Source: DASVEE01 sp036399695 (GTDB taxonomy: Bacteria > Acidobacteriota > Thermoanaerobaculia > Gp7-AA8). From it: 38,381 nt of DNA. The stretch covers positions 1 to 38,381 of the forward strand of contig DASWMP010000405.1 of assembly GCA_036399695.1 (NCBI GenBank), in the 5' to 3' direction. A program made the translations under genes and the position numbers. This document shows positions 6,661 through 13,470 of this stretch, one piece after another. The notes beneath the pieces were generated by a model. The model was not told where the DNA came from. It did no database searches and saw nothing but the letters and a program-made list of their open reading frames with translations. Position 1 is the stretch's first letter. Each line of letters opens with the position of its first letter.

Positions 6661-7296
6661 ATCGCTCTGCACGGCTACGGCAAGATGGGGCACGCGGTGG
6701 AGAAAGTCGCGCTCGAACGCGGCCATCAGATCATCGACGTCACCGAAGCCGAGGTGATGATCGATTTCTCGCATGCGGACGCGCTCAACGACACGCTCGA
6801 TCTCGCCTGCGGCCACGGCCTTGATCTCGTGATCGGCACCACCGGCTGGAACGCGCGCCTCGGCGAAGTGCGCGGACGCGTCGAGCGTGCGAACATCGGC
6901 TGCGTCTACGCCTCCAACTTCTCGCCCGGTGCCAACATCATGTTCGCGCTGGCGCGCCGCGCGGGCGAGCTCTTCTCCCGCTTCCCGCAGTACCAGGCCG
7001 GCATCGAAGAGCGCCATCACGCGCAGAAGCAGGATGCGCCGAGCGGCACCGCGATCAAGATCGCCAGCGACGTTCGCGAGGGCAGCCTCGGCGGCCTGGA
7101 GCCGTCGATCGTCGCCTCCCGCGTCGGCGCGGAGTTCGGTCTGCACACGCTCTTCTTCGACTCGCCGGACGACCTCGTCGAGATCTCGCACCACGCCCGA
7201 GGACGGGACGGGTTCGCCCGCGGCGCGGTTCTTGCCGCGGAAATGCTGCGAGGCCGCAAAGGGCTGATTCGATTCGACGAGCTGGTGATGGCATGA
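6655..7296 (+). CDS. dapB: 4-hydroxy-tetrahydrodipicolinate reductase
   Basis: A 213-residue NAD(P)H-dependent reductase making tetrahydrodipicolinate in lysine/diaminopimelate synthesis. The N-terminal HGYGKMGHA is the Rossmann motif. VIGTTGW and ASNFSPGANIM are family motifs, and EERHHAQKQDAPSGTA holds the catalytic His pair, Lys and substrate-binding loop. It is shorter than the usual 240-270 residues, mainly because the region between the first beta-alpha unit and the MIDFS strand is compact. The ATG at 6655 is chosen because it begins MKIALHGYG; the longer open frame upstream only reads through the inserted element. Its end overlaps dapA by ATGA at 7293-7296. Confidence 0.94.
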   Translation: MKIALHGYGKMGHAVEKVALERGHQIIDVTEAEVMIDFSHADALNDTLDLACGHGLDLVIGTTGWNARLGEVRGRVERANIGCVYASNFSPGANIMFALARRAGELFSRFPQYQAGIEERHHAQKQDAPSGTAIKIASDVREGSLGGLEPSIVASRVGAEFGLHTLFFDSPDDLVEISHHARGRDGFARGAVLAAEMLRGRKGLIRFDELVMA

Positions 7297-8174
7297 CGCA
7301 GTTCAAAGGTGTGGGCACGGCCCTCATCACGCCGTTCCGCGGCGATGGGAGCCTCGACGAAGCAGGGCTGACGAAGTTCGTGCAGTGGCAGGCCGATGAA
7401 GGCATCAACTTCGTCGTCCCCTGCGGCACGACCGGCGAGAACCCGGCGCTGACAGCGGACGAGCATGCACGCGTGGTCGAGCTGACGGTGAGGGCGGCCA
7501 ATGGCCGGATCCCGGTGCTCGCCGGCGCCGGCAGCAACAACACGACGCGCGCCGTGGAGCTCGCGCTTCAGGCGGTGGACCTCGGCGCCGACGGCATCCT
7601 CACGATCACCCCGTACTACAACAAGCCGACGCCCGACGGTCTCCGCCGCCACTTCGGCGCGCAGGCCGAAGCGCTGGAGCGCAAGCGCCCCGGCTTCCCG
7701 ATGATCATGTACAACGTGCCCGGCCGCACGGGGCTGAACATGACGGCCGAGACGACGCTGCGCCTGGCACGCGAGATCCCGAACATCATCGGCGTGAAGG
7801 AAGCGTCGGCGAACATGGAGCAGATCCTCTCGATCCTCCGCGACCGCCAGCCCGGCTTCCTCGTCCTCAGCGGCGACGACGCCTGGACCCTCCCGCTCAT
7901 GGCCGTCGGCGCCGAGGGCGTCATCTCCGTGGCCAGCAACGAGGTCCCGCGCCTCATGCGCCAGCTCGTCGACACCCGCGACCCCGCCCTGCATCACCGC
8001 CTGCTCCCGCTCCTCACCGGCAACTTCATCGAATCCAACCCAGGCCCCGCCAAAGCCGCCCTGCAGATGATGGGCATCATCGAAAATGATACGTTGCGCC
8101 CCCCGCTGGCCCCGATGAGCGAAGCCAGTCGCACGAGGATGCGGGAGATTTTGAAGGAGTGTCAGTTGGTGTGA
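7293..8174 (+). CDS. dapA: 4-hydroxy-tetrahydrodipicolinate synthase
   Basis: A 293-residue TIM-barrel aldolase that condenses pyruvate with aspartate semialdehyde. CGTTGENPAL contains the Thr-Thr pair of the active site. GAGSNNT and YNVPGRTG supply the tyrosine and phosphate-like loop. The Schiff-base lysine is in GVKEAS. Full length for the family. It is translationally coupled to dapB by the ATGA overlap. A GGTTGTTGG-type inverted repeat follows before dapD. Confidence 0.96.
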   Translation: MTQFKGVGTALITPFRGDGSLDEAGLTKFVQWQADEGINFVVPCGTTGENPALTADEHARVVELTVRAANGRIPVLAGAGSNNTTRAVELALQAVDLGADGILTITPYYNKPTPDGLRRHFGAQAEALERKRPGFPMIMYNVPGRTGLNMTAETTLRLAREIPNIIGVKEASANMEQILSILRDRQPGFLVLSGDDAWTLPLMAVGAEGVISVASNEVPRLMRQLVDTRDPALHHRLLPLLTGNFIESNPGPAKAALQMMGIIENDTLRPPLAPMSEASRTRMREILKECQLV

Positions 8175-8200
8175 GGCGTGGCCGGTGGTCGGTTCCGGGT

Positions 8201-8278
8201 GGTTGTTGGTTGTTGGTTGTTGGTTTTTGGCTTTTGGTAACCCCAACCGAAAACCAAAAACCAAAAACCAAAAACCCA
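8201..8278. repeat. GGTTGTTGG/CCAAAAACC inverted-repeat element, copy 3
   Basis: The left arm at 8201-8239 has GGTTGTTGG units running into GGTTTTTGG. The right arm at 8243-8278 has CCAAAAACC units. It lies in the dapA-dapD junction of 161 bases. Confidence 0.85.
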
Positions 8279-8335
8279 AGCACCGACACTCGTGCCACCG
8301 CCCCAACCGGCCACTGACCACTAACGACGGACCAC

Positions 8336-9157
8336 ATGCTCACCATCGAAGAACGCGTCAAAGCTCTCACCAACGCTGACCGCCTCGAAGCGGTCAAGAC
8401 GATCGGGCTCTTTCTCACGGAGCTGGAGAAGGGGACGATCCGCTCCGCCGTGCGGGACGAGGACGGCGTCTGGAAGGCGCAGACGTGGGTGAAGGAAGGG
8501 GTGCTGGCGGCGTTCCGCTTCGGCATCCTGGCGGAGTTCGCGTCGGGGTCGCTGTCGTTCATCGACAAGGACACGATTCCGGCGCGGCGCTTCAAGGTCG
8601 CGGACGGCGTGCGCATCGTGCCCGGCGGGTCGTCGATCCGGCGCGGCGCGTTCATCGCCAAGGGCGTGGTCATGATGCCGCCCGCGTTCGTGAACGTCGG
8701 CGCTTACGTGGATGAAGAGACGATGATCGATTCGCACGCGCTCGTCGGGTCGTGTGCCCAGATCGGCAAGCGCGTGCATCTTTCCGCCGCAGCGCAGATC
8801 GGTGGCGTGCTCGAGCCGATCGGGAACCTGCCGGTCGTCATCGAGGACGATGTGGTGGTCGGCGGCAACGCCGGGATTTACGAGGGGACGATCGTCCGTA
8901 CGCGGGCCGTCATCGGCGCCGGAGTGGTCATCACCGGCTCGACGCCGGTGTACGACATCGTGCGCGGGCAGATCTATCGCCGCACGGCGGAGCGTCCGCT
9001 GGAGATTCCGTACGGCGCCGTCGTGGTGCCGGGCTCACGGCCGATGAAGGGCACGTTCGCGGAGCAGCACGGGCTGTCGATTGCCACTCCGATGATCGTG
9101 AAGTACCGGGATGAGAAGACCGACTCCTCCACCGCTCTGGAAGACGCCCTGCGGTGA
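8336..9157 (+). CDS. dapD: Tetrahydrodipicolinate N-succinyltransferase
   Basis: A 273-residue left-handed beta-helix acyltransferase using succinyl-CoA; it commits the organism to the succinylase branch. Hexapeptide-repeat sequence runs from about residue 95 to 230: RIVPGGSSIRRGAF, VNVGAYVDEETMIDSHALVGSCAQIG and GGVLEPIGNLPVVIEDD are hallmark DapD segments. Trimeric and cytoplasmic in the family. The ATG at 8336 gives the usual N-terminal helical domain. No strong Shine-Dalgarno is visible. The partner aminotransferase starts 22 bases downstream. Confidence 0.95.
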   Translation: MLTIEERVKALTNADRLEAVKTIGLFLTELEKGTIRSAVRDEDGVWKAQTWVKEGVLAAFRFGILAEFASGSLSFIDKDTIPARRFKVADGVRIVPGGSSIRRGAFIAKGVVMMPPAFVNVGAYVDEETMIDSHALVGSCAQIGKRVHLSAAAQIGGVLEPIGNLPVVIEDDVVVGGNAGIYEGTIVRTRAVIGAGVVITGSTPVYDIVRGQIYRRTAERPLEIPYGAVVVPGSRPMKGTFAEQHGLSIATPMIVKYRDEKTDSSTALEDALR

Positions 9158-9179
9158 TTAGCGGGAAACTGGCTTCACC

Positions 9180-10325
9180 ATGAAAGCCAACCGGCTCAAC
9201 GGCATCTCCCTCTCGCTGATCCGCCAGATCAACGCGCTGGCTACGCCGCTCTCCACGAACCTCGGGATCGGGGAGCCGAACCTCGAGCCGGATGACGAGT
9301 TTCGGGAGATGGCGCGCCGTGCTGCCACGACCTCCTGGCACTACTCCCCCAACCCCGGCACGCTCTCGCTGCGCACCCGCCTGGCCTCGCCGCACGACCT
9401 CGACCCCAGGACCGACGTCTGCATCACCGCCGGGACGCAGGAGGGGCTGTTCTCCCTCTTCACCGCCTACGTCAATCCGGGCGACGAGGTCCTCGTGCCC
9501 GATCCCGGTTTCCTCGCCTACGCCACGCTGGCCCGCCTCCACGGCGCCGAGCCTGTCCCGTACCCGCTCGAGGCGCCCGACTGGCGCATCGACGTCGATG
9601 CCCTGCGCAAGCTCGTCACACCGAAGACGAAGCTCATCATCGTCAACACGCCGTCCAACCCGCTCGGCGCCGTCGTCGATGAATCCACCCTCACAGCCAT
9701 CGCTAACCTCGGCCCGATCGTCGTCAGCGACGAGGTTTACCGCGAGCTCTGGTACGACGCCCGGCCGCCGTCGATGCTCGGCCTCGGCGAGAACGTCCTC
9801 GTCGTCGGCGGCATGTCCAAGAGCCACGGCATGACCGGCCTGCGCCTCGGCTGGGTGCTCGGCAGCGCCGAGCTCATGGCGCCGATCGTCACGGCCCACC
9901 AGTACGTCGCCACCTGCGCCTCCGTTTTCTCCCAGGCTCTCGCCGAAGCGATCCTCGGCAACCGCGCCTGGAACGAGCAGTGGCTCGCCGACGCCCGGGC
10001 CCAGTTCCGCGGCCAGCGGGAGGAAGCGCTCCACTCGATCGACCGCGAGCTGGAGGTCGAGCTCGAACCGCCCGCCGGCGCCTTCTACGCCTTCGTCCCC
10101 GTTCCCTCGTGTGACACCGAGACCTTCGCGAAGACGCTCGCCACCGAGGCGGCCGTGCTCGTGATTCCGGGTGTGGCGTTCGGGATGAGAGGGGAAGGCT
10201 TCATCCGCATCTCCTACGCCGCCTCCATCGAACAGATCGGCACCGGAATCGAACGCATCGGGAGATACCTTAGGATGATGGAGGGGTCAGGGCCTGGGGC
10301 CCGAGGCTCGGGGGAGACGACATGA
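9180..10325 (+). CDS. Class I/II aminotransferase, probable DapC role
   Basis: A 381-residue PLP enzyme of fold type I. The PLP lysine is K214 in GGMSKSHGM. NTPSNPLG (156-163), SDEVY (183-187) and the C-terminal RISYA arginine complete the active site. Placed directly after dapD, it is the natural candidate for N-succinyl-2-amino-6-ketopimelate aminotransferase (DapC). The family also includes aspartate and other aminotransferases, so substrate is inferred from position. The last 13 residues are a Gly/Ser/Arg-rich tail without counterpart in the fold. Its stop overlaps the next gene by ATGA. Confidence 0.85.
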   Translation: MKANRLNGISLSLIRQINALATPLSTNLGIGEPNLEPDDEFREMARRAATTSWHYSPNPGTLSLRTRLASPHDLDPRTDVCITAGTQEGLFSLFTAYVNPGDEVLVPDPGFLAYATLARLHGAEPVPYPLEAPDWRIDVDALRKLVTPKTKLIIVNTPSNPLGAVVDESTLTAIANLGPIVVSDEVYRELWYDARPPSMLGLGENVLVVGGMSKSHGMTGLRLGWVLGSAELMAPIVTAHQYVATCASVFSQALAEAILGNRAWNEQWLADARAQFRGQREEALHSIDRELEVELEPPAGAFYAFVPVPSCDTETFAKTLATEAAVLVIPGVAFGMRGEGFIRISYAASIEQIGTGIERIGRYLRMMEGSGPGARGSGETT

Positions 10326-11164
10326 GACGACTGCTGATGGCGGTGGCGTTCGCGGTGCTGGCGTGTGGGGATCCGCATGCGGTGGAAGCGCAGGCGCCGA
10401 CGGCGGCCAATCCTTCGCGGATTCCGATCCCCGGCCGCTCGCCCATCGAGCTCCGCGAGCCCGACTACTCGCAGTGGGACCGCATCCTCACGACGTACTA
10501 CGATCCGGCGCGCGGCTTCGACTACGCCGCGCTGAAGGCTAAAGACGCGGCGGCGTTGCAGCGGCTGCGGACGCAGCTCGGCAACGTGAAGGTCGGCGGG
10601 CTGAATCGCAACCAGCAGCTCGCCTACTGGATCAACGTCTACAACATCAACACCGTCGCCACGATCGTCGAGCACTACCCGGTCCATTCCATCCGCGACA
10701 TCAGCACCGACCCGATCGTCCGCTTGAACGTCTTCAAGAAAGACCGCGTGCCTGTCGGCCGTTCGCTCATCTCGCTCGACGCGGTGGAGAACGAGAAGAT
10801 CCGCCCGGCGTTCCGCGACCCCCGCATCCACTTCGCCATCAACTGCGCGGCGAAGAGCTGCCCGGCGATCCGCCCGGAGGCGTACGTCGGGTCGCGTTTG
10901 AACGCGCAGCTCGACGATCAGACCCGGCGCTTCCTCAACGGCCCGCTCGGCGCCCGCTTCAAACGCGACGGCGACGAGCTCGAGATCCACGTCACGAAGA
11001 TCATGGACTGGTTCGGCGAGGACTTCGACAAGTGGGGCGGCGGCCGCAAGGCCTTCATCCGCAAATACGTCCCCGCCGACAAGCAGCGTCTCATCGATCA
11101 GGCCAGGGACGTCGACTTCGAATACGACGACTACGACTGGTCCCTCAACGATTGGAAGAGGTGA
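10322..11164 (+). CDS. DUF547 protein, exported
   Basis: 280 residues with a hydrophobic N-terminal signal (residues 3-15) ending in VLAC, a possible lipobox, followed by an alternative AQA cleavage site near residue 26. The DUF547 domain is recognised by NRNQQLAYWINVYNINT and by HFAINCAAKSCPAIRPE, both hallmarks with conserved Asn-His-Cys residues. The domain has unknown biochemical function and is usually extracytoplasmic. The ATG overlaps the aminotransferase stop (ATGA at 10322-10325), so it is cotranslated with the lysine genes, which is an odd pairing. Confidence 0.85.
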   Translation: MRRLLMAVAFAVLACGDPHAVEAQAPTAANPSRIPIPGRSPIELREPDYSQWDRILTTYYDPARGFDYAALKAKDAAALQRLRTQLGNVKVGGLNRNQQLAYWINVYNINTVATIVEHYPVHSIRDISTDPIVRLNVFKKDRVPVGRSLISLDAVENEKIRPAFRDPRIHFAINCAAKSCPAIRPEAYVGSRLNAQLDDQTRRFLNGPLGARFKRDGDELEIHVTKIMDWFGEDFDKWGGGRKAFIRKYVPADKQRLIDQARDVDFEYDDYDWSLNDWKR

Positions 11165-11252
11165 TGTGTCCCACATCAGCACGAAAAACGCCTCTTCTCC
11201 AACCTGTCCTGAAATTTGCAACGTAAACCCTGCCGCAAGCTTCAGTACCCAG

Positions 11253-11258
11253 TAACAT
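11253..11258 (+). promoter_or_regulatory. Candidate -10 box, leaderless serine hydrolase gene
   Basis: TAACAT, with seven bases between it and the ATG at 11266. No Shine-Dalgarno and no clear -35. Confidence 0.35.
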
Positions 11259-11265
11259 TCGAGCG

Positions 11266-12174
11266 ATGGTAGCGAAAGCAGAAAAAGACGAACACCGTGA
11301 GCGGATGCCTGCTCCTCCGAAGAAGGACTCGCTTGCGGCGTCCGAGGTATCGCTGTATCGGAACGTGCTCAAGATCAAACAGGAGCACAGTCTCGAGGAC
11401 CTCGGGATCTCGTTTTACGACGCCGAGACCACCATCCAGTGGTCGTACAACGCCGATCACTACTTCCACGCCGCCTCCACGATGAAGCTCGCCGTGCTCC
11501 TCGGCGTGCTGCGGCAGGTCGAGCGGGGAGAGCTGACGCTCGAAGCGCCGGTCCACATCCGCAACCGCTTCACCAGCATCGTCAACCAGGAGCCGTTCAT
11601 GCTCGATCTCGGCCGCGACGCCGATCCCGACGTGTACGGCCATCTCGGCAAGACCCTCTCGGTGCGCGAGCTCGCCTACTGGATGATCACCAAGTCCAGC
11701 AACCTGGCGACGAACCTCCTGGTCGACGTCATCGGCATCCCCACCATCCAGCACGCCCTCGACGAGCTGGAGATCGACGGCGTCAAGGTGCTGCGCGGCG
11801 TCGAGGACTCGGCGGCGTTCGACGCGGGCCTCAACAACGAGGTCACGGCCAACGGCCTGCTCAAGATGCTCCGCCTCATGGCCGACGGCAAGGCCTACTC
11901 GCCCGGCGCGTCCGACGAAATGCTCAAGATCATGCTCGATCAGCAGTACCGTAGCGGTATCCCCGCCGGCCTGCCGAAAGCCGCGCGCGTCGCGCACAAG
12001 ACGGGGAACATCTCCACCGTCCACCACGACGCCGGCATCGTCTACCTGGAAGGAAGGAAGCCGTACGTGCTTGTGATTCTGACCCAGTTCACGCCCGACA
12101 AGGGACGCGGTACCGCCGTCGCCGACGTCTCGCGCGACATCTACAACACCCTCGCCGGAAGTGTGTATGAGTGA
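11266..12174 (+). CDS. Class A beta-lactamase-like serine hydrolase
   Basis: 302 residues with the complete penicillin-recognising set: S71-T-M-K74, S144-S-N146 and K245-T-G247, plus an omega-loop-like GVED at 178-181. These define class A beta-lactamases and related DD-peptidase-type hydrolases. No signal peptide is visible: the first 30 residues are charged (MVAKAEKDEHRER). It would therefore be cytoplasmic, unless a start error hides an export signal, and it is unlikely to be a conventional resistance enzyme. An in-frame ATG at 11305 is an alternative start. Its end overlaps the M15-like gene, so the two are probably coexpressed. Confidence 0.8.
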   Translation: MVAKAEKDEHRERMPAPPKKDSLAASEVSLYRNVLKIKQEHSLEDLGISFYDAETTIQWSYNADHYFHAASTMKLAVLLGVLRQVERGELTLEAPVHIRNRFTSIVNQEPFMLDLGRDADPDVYGHLGKTLSVRELAYWMITKSSNLATNLLVDVIGIPTIQHALDELEIDGVKVLRGVEDSAAFDAGLNNEVTANGLLKMLRLMADGKAYSPGASDEMLKIMLDQQYRSGIPAGLPKAARVAHKTGNISTVHHDAGIVYLEGRKPYVLVILTQFTPDKGRGTAVADVSRDIYNTLAGSVYE

Positions 12175-12865
12175 GGTCGTGGCCGGCCTGAAAGTCGTCG
12201 ACGCCTTCGACCTGGATGATGAGCTCCGCGGGATCCTCAAGCCGGGCGAGATGGTCCGCGACGCCCAGGGCCGGCGCCACCGCCTGCCGCGCTATTTCTA
12301 TGAGATCCCGTCGCACGACGTATCGATGAAGACGCGCCTGACGCCGCACTTCGGGCTCAACGAGTTCGTCCTGACGGACCTCAAGGAAGCGGGACGCCTG
12401 CAGGAGTTTCCCCGCTACGTCCCCTGCGCCGTGCGGGTGCTGGCCTTCTACCTCGAGCAGTTCCGCCACGCTGCCGGCGCCTCGGTGCACATTGCCGTCA
12501 ACGGCGCTTACCGGTCGCCGTCGCACAAGCTGTCCCAGAACGCCACGCCGCACATGTGGGGCACGGCCGCCGACGTCTACCGCATCGGCTCGACGATCCT
12601 CAAGACGAAGGACGCGATCGAAAAGTACAACGACGTCGCCGAGAACCTGAGCGAGGACGTCCACGTGCTCCCGTACGGCCACATCACCGGCAAGAGCGCC
12701 GACGACCACGTCCACATCGACCTCGGCTACATCACCCTCGTCCCGCGCGAGATCAGCGAAGACCGGATGGAACAGCCGCAGGAGAACCGCCCGCGCTTCG
12801 CCTTCGAGGAGCGCCGCCGCAACGACCGCCGCGCGCCGGCCATGGCTGGGGAAGAAGACCAGTAG
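12167..12865 (+). CDS. M15-like zinc DD-peptidase-fold protein
   Basis: 232 residues. The zinc site of the D-Ala-D-Ala carboxypeptidase/Hedgehog fold is recognisable: GAYRSPSH (113-120), H129 and D136 in HMWGTAAD, then HVHID (181-185). This gives H-x6-D and H-x-H, as in peptidase M15A. A likely substrate is a peptidoglycan peptide, but no signal peptide is seen, so location is uncertain. The C-terminal 35 residues are Arg/Glu-rich and probably disordered. The ATG at 12167 overlaps the hydrolase stop; another ATG two codons earlier (12161) is possible. Sequence bases alone cannot tell peptidase from binding protein. Confidence 0.75.
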   Translation: MSEVVAGLKVVDAFDLDDELRGILKPGEMVRDAQGRRHRLPRYFYEIPSHDVSMKTRLTPHFGLNEFVLTDLKEAGRLQEFPRYVPCAVRVLAFYLEQFRHAAGASVHIAVNGAYRSPSHKLSQNATPHMWGTAADVYRIGSTILKTKDAIEKYNDVAENLSEDVHVLPYGHITGKSADDHVHIDLGYITLVPREISEDRMEQPQENRPRFAFEERRRNDRRAPAMAGEEDQ

Positions 12866-12875
12866 CAGCGTTACG

Positions 12876-12904
12876 CGTGACAGACAGGATTGTCTGTCCT
12901 CCAC
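12876..12904. repeat. Inverted copy of the GTGGAGGAC hairpin
   Basis: The 29 bases starting CGTGACAGACAGG are the reverse complement of the array unit core, with two transitions. Together with the following array it makes an inverted-plus-direct arrangement. Confidence 0.85.
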
Positions 12905-12920
12905 AAAAGCAAAGATGTGA

Positions 12921-13121
12921 GTGGAGGACGGACAATCCTGTCCGTCACGCGGTGCGGTGTTTAGTGGAGGACGGACAATCCTGTCTGTCACGCGGTGCGG
13001 TGTTTAGTGGAGGACGGACAATCCTGTCCGTCACGCGGTACGGTGTTTAGTGGAGGACGGACAATCCTGTCCGTCACGCGGTGCGGTGTTTAGTGGAGGA
13101 CGGACAATCCTGTCCGTCACG
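12921..13121. repeat. 43-bp tandem hairpin array
   Basis: Units begin at 12921, 12964, 13007, 13050 and 13093 with an exact 43-bp period; the last is cut to 29 bases. Each contains GACGGACA/TGTCCGTC (8-bp stem, loop ATCC), then CACGCGGTGCGGTGTTTA. Unit 2 has one T for C in the right stem arm and unit 4 has A for G in the linker, so copies are nearly identical and recent. An isolated single copy lies at 28615-28643 in inverse orientation. Confidence 0.92.
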
Positions 13122-13166
13122 CGAAACCGTCGCGCCAAGCCTCGGTAAAAACTACCGCGCAGCCTG

Positions 13167-13355
13167 CTACTTCGCGTCCAGCTCCGCCGTTTCCGCGGCG
13201 GCGGCGCGGGTGTTTTCCACCCTGAGGCGCAGCTCCTCGATCTTGTTGAGCAGGTCGGACGTCCGTCCCTGAGAGGTCGACGTCTCGTCCATCTGCGTCT
13301 CCAGATCCTTCCGCTGGCGGCGAAGTGTCTCGGCGATGGAATTGAACTCAGCCAT
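13167..13355 (-). CDS. Small coiled-coil protein (62 aa), unknown
   Basis: I do not recognise a family. The protein begins MAEFNSIAETLRRQRKD and ends AAAAETAELDAK. Leucines and isoleucines at heptad-like spacing (L11, L18, M22, L35-L36, I39, L42, L44, V46) give a charged amphipathic coiled coil interrupted by a polar Thr/Ser segment near 25-32. Third codon positions are almost all G or C, as in neighbouring genes, which supports real coding. It is divergent from the glutamine-synthetase-fold ligase with 115 bases between the starts. Size and composition recall Pup-type modifiers, but the C-terminal Gly-Gly-Glu/Gln is absent. Other roles, such as an adaptor, remain open. Confidence 0.6.
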   Translation of the reverse strand: MAEFNSIAETLRRQRKDLETQMDETSTSQGRTSDLLNKIEELRLRVENTRAAAAETAELDAK

Positions 13356-13470
13356 TGTTGAGTGGGCTTTACCTGAAGCAATTCAATTGCCAGAAAAACG
13401 TGCGGTACGTCGTCAAAGGGAGCACGGCCATACGTCGGCCTGCCATTTGCTTTGGGGAAAGGCAGTCCGC

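Larger units (their letters stand above)
12866..13166. other. Gene-free stretch filled by hairpin repeats
   Basis: About 300 bases between the M15-like gene and the minus-strand coiled-coil gene. It consists almost wholly of one inverted copy (12876-12904) and a 43-bp tandem array (12921-13121). Confidence 0.8.

Noticed and set aside
11266..12174. Call as an antibiotic-resistance beta-lactamase
   Set aside because: The catalytic motifs are present, but there is no signal peptide and the operon context points to another role.
12921..13121. Possible CRISPR array
   Set aside because: The whole 43-bp unit repeats, with no variable spacers, and no cas gene is present.
13336..13470. N-terminal extension of the amidoligase
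   Set aside because: It overlaps the coiled-coil gene antisense and carries no homology. The ATG at 13471 is sufficient.
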